Shown one piece after another: positions 51,424 through 61,400 of a stretch of DNA of 64,000 nt. Below the pieces are notes generated by a model, which was not told where the DNA came from, did not search any database, and was given only the letters and a program-made list of their open reading frames with translations. The first letter of the stretch is position 1; the number at the start of each line of letters is the position of its first letter. The translations under genes and the position numbers were made by a program. The stretch comes from Bacteriovoracaceae bacterium. Its GTDB lineage: Bacteria > Bdellovibrionota > Bacteriovoracia > Bacteriovoracales > Bacteriovoracaceae. The DNA is taken from positions 350,853-414,852 of the forward strand of contig JANJTC010000003.1 in assembly GCA_024711325.1 (NCBI GenBank), in the 5' to 3' direction.

Positions 51424-52392
51424 TTAAAGATTCTCAAGAGTTGAATAAAACTCCGGCACTGTTTGAGAGAGGATAAGTTTTCTTCTTAAAGGCTCACTGC
51501 CTTCAATCCCTTCCAACATAAACCTAGATACAGACTTACTTTGTTTTAATAAGCCACGGACTGAAATGTTTTCCGTTTCAAGGAGAGTTCTATAATCTTT
51601 AAAGAAGTGTTTGATCTTCTGGAAGGTTTCTTCCTTGGTTGGATTGAAGAAACCTCTACGGTAGTCTTGAGCTATCCAAGGGGCTTTCAAGGCCCCACGA
51701 GCTATCATGACTCCATGGCAGCCGGTATTTTTCATCATCTGGTCAATATCAGATGTATTCCAGACATCACCATTACCGATAATGGGGACCTGTGAAATTT
51801 GTACCGCTCTTTCAATAAAACTCCAGCGAGCAGGGGCCTTATACATATCTTCCCGGGTGCGACCATGAACGGTAATCATCTCGACGCCTTCATCATTTAA
51901 CATGCGGATGGAATCTTCGAAGCCGTCAGTATTATTGTATCCAATGCGGATTTTGGCAGTGAATCTTCCGGTATAGTTTTCTCTCACTGACTTCACTAGC
52001 GTTCGAAGAGAAGGGAGATCGGTTAAAAGGAATGAGCCGCCACGATTTTTACAAACAGTGGGTGATGGACAGCCAATGTTCATATCCATCCAGGGGATTT
52101 GTAATTCTTCAACCTGTTTAACCATATCGACAGTAAATGCTCGATGTGAGGTCAGGATTTGAAACATGGTTTTATCCTGGATCCAGGGAATCTCAAAAAG
52201 TTCTTTTCCAAAATGACGGATCAAATGTTTATTCGGATAGCGTCCTGCAGAAGGAACCCGCAGGAAATCACACGCCAAATAATCCCACTCTGGATAAAGC
52301 TTCAGAATTGTTTTTCGGAAGCTTTCATCAGTGATGCCTTCCATAGGAGCGAAGAATAAAGACCCGTGTGGGATGGGAGAGAGTTTTCTCAT
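51424..52392 (-). CDS. tRNA-dihydrouridine synthase
   Basis: 322 residues. The FMN barrel starts FFAPMEGITDESFR (about 13-26), as in all Dus enzymes. The catalytic loop is DMNIGCPSPTVCKNRGGSFLL (about 103-123) with C108 as the conserved GCPS cysteine. KIRIGYNN, TVHGRTREDMYKAPARW and GNGDVW follow, then GVMIARGALKAPW, and a helical C-terminal RNA-binding domain. It reduces uridines in tRNA D-loops with NADPH. Closest in style to DusC/DusB-like members, but the subclass is not certain. It forms an operon with the YjbQ-family gene, whose stop is 17 bp upstream of its start. Confidence 0.93.
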   Translation of the reverse strand: MRKLSPIPHGSLFFAPMEGITDESFRKTILKLYPEWDYLACDFLRVPSAGRYPNKHLIRHFGKELFEIPWIQDKTMFQILTSHRAFTVDMVKQVEELQIPWMDMNIGCPSPTVCKNRGGSFLLTDLPSLRTLVKSVRENYTGRFTAKIRIGYNNTDGFEDSIRMLNDEGVEMITVHGRTREDMYKAPARWSFIERAVQISQVPIIGNGDVWNTSDIDQMMKNTGCHGVMIARGALKAPWIAQDYRRGFFNPTKEETFQKIKHFFKDYRTLLETENISVRGLLKQSKSVSRFMLEGIEGSEPLRRKLILSQTVPEFYSTLENL

Positions 52393-52409
52393 GCAGAGGA
52401 TTTACCAGA

Positions 52410-52820
52410 CTAACTTAAAACAGTCATTACCAACTTTCTGGGAGGGGCCTTCTCACGAAATTCGCATAAATAAATGCCCTGCCAGGTACCCAGGTTAAGT
52501 TTTTTATTCGTAATAGGAATACTCACTGAGCTTCCGACTAGTATGGATTTAATGTGAGCAGGCATATCATCTGGCCCTTCCACGGTATGTTGGTAGAATG
52601 TTTGATTCTCTGGTGCGAGGTGATCAAATGCCTTATCCAGATCATGTCTTACACTAGAGTCGGCATTTTCATTGATGGCCAGGCCAGCGGAAGTATGAAG
52701 GATAAATACATGCAGCACTCCCATTTCCGGTATTTCACCTAAAGCCCTTACTACTTCATCCGTAATGATGTGAAATCCTTTAGAAAACACCGGCAGGGTA
52801 AGAGTGTATTGTTGTGCCAC
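52410..52820 (-). CDS. YjbQ/UPF0047 family protein
   Basis: 136 residues, the full length of this single-domain family. Signatures are HTSAGLAINENADSSVRHDL (about 42-61; conserved His and Asn-Glu) and the C-terminal GTWQGIYLCEFR (about 114-125). An internal YQHTVEGPDDMPAHIKSIL supplies the second conserved His pair. The family is annotated secondary thiamine-phosphate synthase enzyme because a member complements thiE mutants; its main role remains unsettled. Cytoplasmic. First gene of the operon with dus. Confidence 0.93.
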   Translation of the reverse strand: MAQQYTLTLPVFSKGFHIITDEVVRALGEIPEMGVLHVFILHTSAGLAINENADSSVRHDLDKAFDHLAPENQTFYQHTVEGPDDMPAHIKSILVGSSVSIPITNKKLNLGTWQGIYLCEFREKAPPRKLVMTVLS

Positions 52821-52927
52821 GTTATACCTTTTTATATATCTCAGGATTAGATAGAGACCATGTTATCTCTTAAGTGTTCATTCCTTGTAGATTCTTTTAA
52901 AACTCAGGCTCTATCAGGAGTTCACTT

Positions 52928-54202
52928 ATGAAGTTTCTACTAACATTACTACTTCTTTCTTTTTTTTCCAGCAATAGTTGGGCAATCAAAATTTCAGACT
53001 ATTCTCCTTTTAAATATGAAGTTTTATTCACCAATCCTGTTTGTGAAACTTACCAGTATGATCGACCCATGATCAGTCATTCTGGTAAGGCTATAAATGC
53101 CAAACCATCCGGTGTTTATTGCAAGCCTGCTGATGAAGCAGCATCAGTCATAAGAAAAAATTCTCCACAGTATCGATTAATTGAATGGATCACGGCCCCT
53201 GATACTAAAGAACTTTATGTCGCCTATTTGAGCTTCAGTAATAAAAATGTCGCAACTGCCCTTTGTGATACCTTAAAGAAAGGGACTAAGATAACTATGG
53301 TATTAGACGGTGGTGATGAATCTGAAGTCCGGGTTAATAAGGATGCAGAGAAGTTAAAGAGCTGCGGGAACTTAAAACTAACCTATCGAGGAAGTACCGG
53401 TGGGCTTGGTTATGCTCATAACAAAATTTTGGTGGTTAATCCTCATGATTCAAAAGTTTCTAAAGTTGTTTTTTCATCAGGCAATCTGACTACTGGTACG
53501 AGTATTAACCATGAGAATTGGAATTTTGTAACAACTTCGTCGCAATCATATTTTGTAGAGGCCCACAAATGTGTGATTGAGGCGATGGTGGAGAGTGGGG
53601 ATAAAAAAGTAAATTTTTCTGCGCATTTGAATGAATGCCGTGGAAAAATCAAAGCTGCTCCGGAGAGTGATATTGCAGTTTATTTTTCACCTGTTGACGG
53701 AAAAATGGCCTTAACACAGGTTACTGAAGCTTCCAAGAAATCTAAACTGGTTGAAGCAATATCGCATCGTTTCAGTGGAGCAATCGCTAAACTTTACTCT
53801 GAATTGTTAGCAAGTGGTAAAGAGATTAAATTCATTCTTGATGATGATATATATTGGGCCGAAAAATTAAAGCGTGATGTCGGTCGTAATTCAAAAATTG
53901 AAGCTTTCAGAATTTATAATGAATTGATTAATAAAGGTCTTAATACAAGGTTTCTTCAAACGAATCAGAATATTTATCAGTTACAGCATAATAAATTTAT
54001 GATTTTTACTTTCAATAATAGTGGTGCAGTATTCACAGGCGCTGGAAATATGACGACAGCTGCATTTACTAAAAACTTTGAAAACTTTTATTACATCACT
54101 ATCCCAGCTGTTGTAGAGGCCTATAATCAACAATACGACTTGTACTTTGACAAGATGGCGACAGCTGCTGAGGATATGCCTCGGGACTATGTTTTACCGT
54201 AA
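52928..54202 (+). CDS. Secreted phospholipase D-like protein
   Basis: 424 residues with signal peptide MKFLLTLLLLSFFSSNSWA. Two HxK half-sites of the PLD superfamily are present: AHNKILVV (H164, K166) with SSGNLTTG downstream, and QHNKFMIF (H354, K356) with TGAGNMTTAAF. The Asp usually found after HxKxxxx is replaced in both (Asn and Thr), so the family variant is atypical, but His and Lys, which do the chemistry, are kept. As an exported enzyme it could act on phospholipids or nucleic acids in the periplasm or in prey. It lies between fibre copies 5 and 6, which fits a predation-related role but does not prove it. Confidence 0.85.
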   Translation: MKFLLTLLLLSFFSSNSWAIKISDYSPFKYEVLFTNPVCETYQYDRPMISHSGKAINAKPSGVYCKPADEAASVIRKNSPQYRLIEWITAPDTKELYVAYLSFSNKNVATALCDTLKKGTKITMVLDGGDESEVRVNKDAEKLKSCGNLKLTYRGSTGGLGYAHNKILVVNPHDSKVSKVVFSSGNLTTGTSINHENWNFVTTSSQSYFVEAHKCVIEAMVESGDKKVNFSAHLNECRGKIKAAPESDIAVYFSPVDGKMALTQVTEASKKSKLVEAISHRFSGAIAKLYSELLASGKEIKFILDDDIYWAEKLKRDVGRNSKIEAFRIYNELINKGLNTRFLQTNQNIYQLQHNKFMIFTFNNSGAVFTGAGNMTTAAFTKNFENFYYITIPAVVEAYNQQYDLYFDKMATAAEDMPRDYVLP

Positions 54203-54237
54203 TGTGCCCAATAAATTGGTAGCTGAAGCCTAGGGGG

Positions 54238-54264
54238 AATTCTCTGCCTGATAAGTCGAGAATT
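54238..54264 (+). terminator. Hairpin after the PLD-like gene
   Basis: AATTCTC (54238-54244) pairs with GAGAATT (54258-54264) around 13 nt, 36 bp after the stop at 54202. No T tract, so a weak terminator at best. Confidence 0.35.
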
Positions 54265-54316
54265 TGCTTAAATAATTGCCTGTGATTTCAATAGCTTGCT
54301 AAGCCATCATGAGGGG

Positions 54317-54356
54317 TGAAATATTTCAACCTGAAATATTTAGAGGGCCTTAAAAT
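54317..54356 (+). promoter_or_regulatory. Promoter region of fibre copy 6 with direct repeats
   Basis: TGAAATATTT occurs at 54317-54326 and 54332-54341, 15 bp apart. The first is part of the palindrome GAAATATTTC. Then AGAGGGCCT, as in promoter 2 of the first cluster, and a -10-like TAAAAT at 54351-54356 follow. The -10 ends 6 nt before the ATG at 54363, which puts the expected transcription start on the A of the start codon. Confidence 0.5.
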
Positions 54357-54362
54357 GTTAAT

Positions 54363-57300
54363 ATGGGGCCCATCTTCTCCTTACTCCTATTCATTTTCAC
54401 TTTTTCATCAGCTCATGCTTTTGAGTCTCTAAGCTATTCTGGACGTTTGGTTAATTCTGATGGTTCCCCAGTTCCAGGGACTGCGAATTTAACTTTTGAT
54501 TTGGCCTATTCAGGTTCTCCAGGAATTATTCGTTGTTCTCAAGCTTTAAATGGAGTGGATCTTTCACATGGTGTTTTTCATGTGAAACTGAACTTTCCCG
54601 GTTGCTCACCGGATATTCTAACTATTTTTTCAGAAACTCCTTCTGGTGAAACAGTAAGTATTAGAGTCACTGATCGCACACCTGATCCAGATAAAATTTA
54701 TTCTTTCCAGGCCGTCCACTCAGTTCCCTATGCTTTTATCGCGAAGCAGTTGCCCAAGATGAACGCCTCTGATGGTCAGGTGCTAACATGGGATGATAAC
54801 GCCAAAATTTGGTCACCACGAACTCCTGTTGCACCAAGCGGGGGAACTATTACATCAGTCGTTGGTGATCAGGGATTAATCAGCACTACAACTTCTGGAA
54901 ACGTCACGATCGGCATTTTAGATGATGGTGTTACTTCTACTAAAATTTTGGATGGCACCATTGTGGATGTTGATATTTCAGCTACCGCTGAAATCGCACA
55001 ATCAAAAATTAAAAATCTCACCACTGATCTTGCTGCCAAAGAATCTTTAATTGGTCCAGGATCTTCCACTGATTATTTAAACGGAACGAAGGCATGGAAT
55101 AATTTTGATCAATCAGTGCGAAACGCTTTATTAATCGGGTATACCAGTGGCGCTGCTACCCCAGTCGCTGCTACTGATAATGTTATGGAGGCGATTGGTA
55201 AACTTGAAGGACAAATCATTGCCAATGATACTGCCTTTGATAATGCCGGCCAGTGGGATAAAGATGGAGCTCTCCTTTTTTATAACTCAGGTAATGTGGG
55301 AGTTGGGACAGCAACGCCATCTGATAAGTTAGAAGTTGTGGGAGATATCTCAGTAAGTAATAAGTTGCGTTTTAAAAACTCGGCCATAAGTTATGTTGAA
55401 CTTCGTGCGCCAGTGGGAGCAGGTGCTGTGACACTTACTCTGCCAGGGACCTTAGGAATAAATGGCCAAGTGCTTTCTACTGATAGCTCTGGCAATCTCT
55501 CCTGGTTAACACCATCGACTGATTCATCCCAAATTACAGATGGATCAATAGTAGATGCAGATGTCTCCGGTTCCGCCAACATCGCTCAATCCAAGATTGC
55601 GGGTTTGACTACTGATTTAGGAAGTAAAGAGCCGACTTTAGCTGCTGGAACTTCAGCACAATATTATCGAGGTGATAAAACCTGGCAAACACTCAACACT
55701 GATGCGGTTCCAGAAGGGACTAAGTTATATTTTACAGAACCTAAAGTTCTGGGAACCGATCTTCTTGGTTTTTCTTCCGGTGCCGGTATCATTAGCGCGA
55801 CAGACACTGTCCTTTCTTCGATCGGAAAATTGGATGGGAACATCGCTGCTGTTTCTTCAGCTCAAGCAAACTACGTTTTAAAGGCTGGCGATACCATGAG
55901 CGGCCCTCTTGCTATGGGAAGTAATAAAATTACAGGTCTCGCTGATCCAACTGTTGCAACGGATGCGGCCAATAAAAACTATGTCGATACACAAGTCAGT
56001 GGTGTCACTGTTACTCCTGGTGGAGCAGATGAAGATATTCAATTTAATAATGCTGGCGCCTTAGGCGGTGTCGCAAAATTTAAGTATTCTTCTGCCAATA
56101 ATTCTGTTTTTCTAGGTGATAAACCTTCTGGTTGGAGTAATAACTATATTTATATGAATGCTGGAACTTCTGAACGATCAGGAGTTCAGATGTTCACGAA
56201 TACTTCCGGGACTGCTTTCGCTGATGGTTTTGATATCGCCGCTGTGTTTGGATATGCAGAAATAAACTTGAAAGAGGCCGGTTACTTGATGCTCAAGACA
56301 GCTGACCTGGAAAGAATGCGGATCACGGCCACAGGTAATGTCGGGATCAACACTGAAACACCTGGAGAGAAACTTGATGTGGCCGGAAATATAGCTCTAT
56401 CTGGAAAACTTCGACTAAAATCAGATACGGTTAATTACATTGAATTAAAAGCTCCACTTTCTTTGGCCACAACTCGTACATTTACTTTACCGAATGCTTA
56501 TGGAACTTCCGGCAACGCCCTTATTACTGATGGTGCAGGTAACTTGACCTGGGGAGCCGTGGCCACGACTGCAAGTTCAGTTGGTGGTGATCTTACTGGA
56601 ACCATTGGAAGTGCGGAAATTGTTTCGGGAGCTGTAGGGAGTGCAGAGATAGCTGACCTTTCTATCGTTGATGGTGATATTGCAAACGCCACCATCACGT
56701 ATGGGAAATTGAATTTGGTGGATGGAGATGTTCCACAGGCCAAAGTAAATGGCCTGGTTACTGCGCTTAGTGGAAAAGAACCAACGATCACTAATCCGAA
56801 TGATACGACCAAGTATTGGCGTGGGGATAAAACGTGGCAGACTTTAAATACATCAGTCGTTACAGAAGCTACAAACCTTTACTTCACAGAGGATAGAGTT
56901 CGTGCCACTCAACTAGATGGTTATTTAGTTGGAGCAAATTCACCAGTAATATTCACTGATACATTATTGGGAGCTGTTGGAAAATTACAAGCACAAATTA
57001 GTTCGAATAAAACAGCCTTCGATGCTCAATGGACCAAGACAGGAAATAATCTATACTATAATTCCGGAAATATCGGGATTGGGACTTCTTCCCCTGGTTC
57101 AAAACTTCAGATCGTTCAATCGACTTCGACAGGTACGGTTACTGATAACGTCGAAGTTACTGCGATCTCTACAAATAGAAATGCGACCTTTGTAGCAGAT
57201 GGTGCCGCTGGCAATGGCGCAGGTATCGTTTTCAGGGAGAATAATGTAGAGAAAAGCCGTATTCATCAATTCTTCAGCGATCAAACGTTACGTTTTATAA

Positions 57301-58325
57301 ATGGCGGTATTGAGGCCATGGTTATTTCTTCTGATGGTAAAGTTGGATTGGGAATTAAACCTGCCGAAACATCTTTTCATGTGAATAGCACAATTCCTTC
57401 CACTACAGTCCATCCTTCGCGAGCAGGCATTTTAGTAGAAGCCGAAGGATCAAGCCCTGGAGGAAGACTGGGGGCCAGAACTTATAGTACAACAGAAAAT
57501 CCGATGTTAATTGCCTATCGGGCCAGAGGAACAAAAAGTGCTCCAACTCCTCTTATGTCGGGAGATACTATCTTGAGTTTAATACCTGGTGGCTTTGATG
57601 GATCAAGTTGGATTAATGGGAATAGTAATGCGGAAAGCATGAGTATGCGAACAACGCAAGATTGGTCATCAACAGCTAGAGGTTATGCCATTAATTTTTC
57701 AACCGTTGAAAATAATACTGTTGGTGGAATTACCCGAATGAAAATAGATCACAATGGGAATGTTGGAATTGGTACTACTGCTCCAGTTGAGAAATTAGAT
57801 GTTCAAGGAAATGTTAAAATTGGTAATTCAGGGGACAATACTTGTAATGCGAGCAAAGAGGGAAGCATGCGTTACAATTCTACTTCTAAATTAATGGAAT
57901 TTTGTAACGGAACAACTTGGAATCAGTTCGCTAAATCAAGTGATATTCCCAAAATTACTTCTGCGCAAATTGCTACCGGGACAGTCGCTTGTGGTACTTA
58001 TTTAACTCCAATGACTTTCACAGGTAATGCGGGTCAAAAAGTAGAGATTACGGCCACACAACAGGGACGACCAACGGTTACCGTTGATGGTGGACATTTT
58101 TATAATCAGTTATTCCTCAATGGCGTGCTAGTAGACTCTGGCGGTACTTTCACTCATACAACATGGAGAGGACAAGTAGTTACGAACTATTCAGGTACAC
58201 TTGCTACGAGTGGTACACATACTGTGAAAGTATATTTGGATTGCGGAAATGGTACCACTCACATCAGTGATCCTGCTGCTGAATGGCCTAATGGAGGATT
58301 GCACTACCGAGTTATCGTTCATTAA
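54363..58325 (+). CDS. Giant secreted fibre (MAT-like adhesin) with unique beta tip, copy 6
   Basis: 1,320 residues. Signal peptide MGPIFSLLLFIFTFSSAHA; head SLSYSGRLVNSDGSPV with C58/C81. The shaft is built of DGSIVDADVS...AQSKI...KEPT...YYRGDKTWQTL modules and five GNVG motifs. Residues about 1157-1190 (CNASKEGSMRYNST...EFCNGTTW) form a small Cys-paired module often found before the tips of tail-fibre-like proteins. The last 130 residues are a beta-sandwich-like tip (FTGNAGQKVEITATQQ, then LDCGNGTTH). No S74 chaperone. The region 54.92-56.82 kb is collinear with copy 7. No ribosome binding site; probably leaderless. Confidence 0.88.
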   Translation: MGPIFSLLLFIFTFSSAHAFESLSYSGRLVNSDGSPVPGTANLTFDLAYSGSPGIIRCSQALNGVDLSHGVFHVKLNFPGCSPDILTIFSETPSGETVSIRVTDRTPDPDKIYSFQAVHSVPYAFIAKQLPKMNASDGQVLTWDDNAKIWSPRTPVAPSGGTITSVVGDQGLISTTTSGNVTIGILDDGVTSTKILDGTIVDVDISATAEIAQSKIKNLTTDLAAKESLIGPGSSTDYLNGTKAWNNFDQSVRNALLIGYTSGAATPVAATDNVMEAIGKLEGQIIANDTAFDNAGQWDKDGALLFYNSGNVGVGTATPSDKLEVVGDISVSNKLRFKNSAISYVELRAPVGAGAVTLTLPGTLGINGQVLSTDSSGNLSWLTPSTDSSQITDGSIVDADVSGSANIAQSKIAGLTTDLGSKEPTLAAGTSAQYYRGDKTWQTLNTDAVPEGTKLYFTEPKVLGTDLLGFSSGAGIISATDTVLSSIGKLDGNIAAVSSAQANYVLKAGDTMSGPLAMGSNKITGLADPTVATDAANKNYVDTQVSGVTVTPGGADEDIQFNNAGALGGVAKFKYSSANNSVFLGDKPSGWSNNYIYMNAGTSERSGVQMFTNTSGTAFADGFDIAAVFGYAEINLKEAGYLMLKTADLERMRITATGNVGINTETPGEKLDVAGNIALSGKLRLKSDTVNYIELKAPLSLATTRTFTLPNAYGTSGNALITDGAGNLTWGAVATTASSVGGDLTGTIGSAEIVSGAVGSAEIADLSIVDGDIANATITYGKLNLVDGDVPQAKVNGLVTALSGKEPTITNPNDTTKYWRGDKTWQTLNTSVVTEATNLYFTEDRVRATQLDGYLVGANSPVIFTDTLLGAVGKLQAQISSNKTAFDAQWTKTGNNLYYNSGNIGIGTSSPGSKLQIVQSTSTGTVTDNVEVTAISTNRNATFVADGAAGNGAGIVFRENNVEKSRIHQFFSDQTLRFINGGIEAMVISSDGKVGLGIKPAETSFHVNSTIPSTTVHPSRAGILVEAEGSSPGGRLGARTYSTTENPMLIAYRARGTKSAPTPLMSGDTILSLIPGGFDGSSWINGNSNAESMSMRTTQDWSSTARGYAINFSTVENNTVGGITRMKIDHNGNVGIGTTAPVEKLDVQGNVKIGNSGDNTCNASKEGSMRYNSTSKLMEFCNGTTWNQFAKSSDIPKITSAQIATGTVACGTYLTPMTFTGNAGQKVEITATQQGRPTVTVDGGHFYNQLFLNGVLVDSGGTFTHTTWRGQVVTNYSGTLATSGTHTVKVYLDCGNGTTHISDPAAEWPNGGLHYRVIVH
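54921..56820 (+). repeat. Shaft tract shared with copy 7 (first copy)
   Basis: This 1.9-kb part of fibre copy 6 aligns with 59044-60943 of copy 7 at a constant offset of 4,123 bp, checked at three points (54921/59044, 56058/60181, 56811/60934), so without net insertions or deletions. Some stretches, for example about 56100-56330, are almost identical in DNA, including silent positions. Both flanks diverge. Confidence 0.85.
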
Positions 58326-58364
58326 TTAAGGGTGAATGCCCATAATTTAAGGCTTCTCTCATAG

Positions 58365-58385
58365 GGATGGAAAATTTTTCCATCC
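58365..58385. terminator. Perfect hairpin after fibre copy 6
   Basis: GGATGGAAA (58365-58373) pairs with TTTCCATCC (58377-58385) around a 3-nt loop, 40 bp after the stop. Stable but without a following T tract. It could end or protect the copy 6 transcript. Confidence 0.5.
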
Positions 58386-58473
58386 AACTATAATAAGATT
58401 ACAGTGGGTTGGAGTTAATAAAGCAAAATAATCTTCTGAATAATAAATTTTAATCTTATTAATAAATGCATCT

Positions 58474-58479
58474 TAAAAT
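58474..58479 (+). promoter_or_regulatory. -10-like element of fibre copy 7
   Basis: TAAAAT at 58474-58479 ends 6 nt before the ATG at 58486, the same spacing as for copies 6 and 8. An upstream TTAGG box is absent; the region is very AT-rich. Confidence 0.4.
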
Positions 58480-58485
58480 ATAAAG

Positions 58486-61400
58486 ATGTACTTCCTTCTC
58501 GCAATGATTGTGTCTCTGCTCGCAACAGTGGCACATGCTTCTCAGTCCATAAGTTATTCAGGACGGTTGGTGAATTCCAATGGATCGCCGGTTGGTGGGA
58601 ATGCTAATTTAACTTTTGATTTGGCCTATTCTGGGCAGCTCGGGGTTAATGTCTGCTCGCAACAAGTGGATGGTATTGGTTTGGTTAATGGTGTATTTCA
58701 CGTTGCACTTGATTTTCCTAATTGTAACTTAACCAATGTCTTGGCCGGTATTCCATCAGGTCAAAGTATCAGTATTCGAGTCACAGACAGAACTAAAGAT
58801 CCTAACCGAGTTTATTCATTTCAGGCCGTTCATTCTGTCCCATTTTCCTTAATGTCAGAGATTTCAAAACAACTTGCTCAGATGAGTGCAGCTGAAGGGC
58901 AGGTACTTACTTGGAACAGCACGGCCAAACTTTGGGAACCTCGTACTCCTGTTGCTCCAAGCGGCGGAACTGTTACCTCGGTAATGGGTGATCAAGGATT
59001 AGTAAGTAGCACCACTGCAGGAAATGTCACTATTGGCATTTTAGATCAAGGTGTAACTTCGACTAAAATTTTGGATGGAACTATCGTGGATGTTGATATT
59101 TCAGCTACCGCTGAAATCGCACAATCGAAAATTAAAAATCTAACGACTGATCTGGCGGCCAAAGAATCTTTAATTAGTACAGGATCCTCCACTGATTATT
59201 TAAACGGTACGAAAAACTGGAATGATTTTGATCAATCAGTACGAAATGCTTTATTAATTGGGTATACCACTGGCGCTGCTACTCCAGTTGCTGCTACTGA
59301 TAATGTCATGGAGGCGATTAGTAAGCTTGAAGGACAAATCATTGCCAATGATACTGCCTTTGATAATGCCGGACAGTGGGATAAAGATGGAACTCTTCTA
59401 TTTTATAACTCAGGTAATGTAGGAATTGGGACGGCAACGCCTTCTGATAAATTAGAAGTTGTGGGAGATATCTCAGTCAGTAATAAATTACGTTTTAAAA
59501 ACTCGGCCATAAGTTATGTTGAACTGAAGGCGCCAGTGGGAGCAGGAGCGGTAACACTTACTTTGCCGGGAGCATTGGGAACAAACGGCCAAGTGCTTTC
59601 TACGGATAGCTCTGGCAATCTCTCATGGTTAACACCATCGACTGATTCATCTCAAATTACGGATGGCTCAATAGTAGATGCAGATGTCTCTGGATCGGCC
59701 AACATTGCCCAATCTAAAATTGCGGGTTTGACTACTGATTTAGGAAGTAAAGAGCCGACTTTAGCTGCTGGAACTTCAGCACAATATTATCGAGGTGATA
59801 AAAGCTGGCAGACTCTGAATACTGATGCGGTTCCAGAAGGGACTAAATTATATTTTACGGAACCAAAAGTGTTAGGGACTGATTTATCAGGATTTGTCTC
59901 TACTACTGGTGTGATAGGTGCAACAGATACAGTATTAACATCCATTGAAAAGCTTGATGGGAATATTGCCGCTGTTTCTTCTGCTCAAGTAAACTACGTT
60001 TTAAAGGCCGGCGATATCATGAGCGGCCCTCTTGCCATGGGAAGTAATAAGATTACAGGTCTCGCTGATCCAACTGTTGCAACGGATGCGGCCAATAAAA
60101 ACTATGTCGATACACAAGTCAGTGGTGTCACTGTTAATCCTGGTGGAGCAGATGAAGATATTCAATTTAATAATGCTGGCGCCTTAGGCGGGGTCGCAAA
60201 GTTTAAGTATTCTCCTGCCAATAATTCTGTTTTTCTAGGTGATAAACCTTCTGGTTGGAGTAATAACTATATTTATATGAATGCTGGAACTTCTGAACGA
60301 TCAGGAATTCAGATGTTCACGAATACTTCCGGGACTGCTTTCGCTGATGGTTTTGATATCGCCGCTGTGTTTGGATATGCAGAAATAAACTTGAAAGAGG
60401 CCGGTTACTTGATGCTCAAGACAGCTGACCTGGAAAGAATGCGGATAACGGCTACAGGTAATGTCGGGATCAACACTGAAACACCCGCGGAGAAACTTGA
60501 TGTAGCCGGAAACATCGCTCTTTCTGGAAAACTTCGACTAAAATCAGATACGGTAAATTACATTGAATTAAAAGCTCCACTTTCTTTGGCCACAACTCGT
60601 ACATTTACTTTACCGAATGCTTATGGAACTTCCGGCAACGCCCTTATTACTGATGGTGCAGGTAACTTATCCTGGGGGGCAGTGGCCACGACTGCAAGTT
60701 CAGTTGGTGGTGATCTTACTGGAACCATTGGAAGTGCGGAAATTGTATCAGGAGCGGTTGGGAGTGCAGAGATAACTGATCTTTCTATTGTTAATAGTGA
60801 TATTGCAAACTCCGCCATCACGTATGGGAAATTGAATTTGGTGGATGGAGATGTTCCGCAGGCGAAAGTAAATGGTCTGGTTACTGCGCTTAGTGGAAAA
60901 GAACCTACGATCACAAATCCGAATGATACAACCAAGTATTGGCGGGGGGATAAGAGCTGGCAGACTTTAAGTACATCGGCAGTGCCGGAAGGAACTCGGC
61001 TGTACTTTTTAGACTCGAGAGTGAGGATGGCCCTTCTTACTGGCTATAATCTTGTATCAACTTCCGCAATTCCACTGACGGACACTGACGATCTTCTAAC
61101 AGCATTAAAAAAATTAGAACTTCAAAATACTGCAACTAGTACTGCGCTCAATAACAACGGCCAGTGGAGTAAGAATGGGACATCCGTTTATTATAACGCC
61201 GGTAGTGTAGGAATTAATACGAATGCTCCTGTTAATAGGTTTAATTTGAGTGCTGATGGAACAACGAAAGCTATTTTCGATGCTAATGAGATATTCCAAT
61301 TTCATGGTGGTAATTCAAATTATGGAACGGTATCAGGCGATAATATTACTCTAGGCTTGGGTGTCCATGATTTCTCCTCTGATTCAGTTTATACCGCAAC

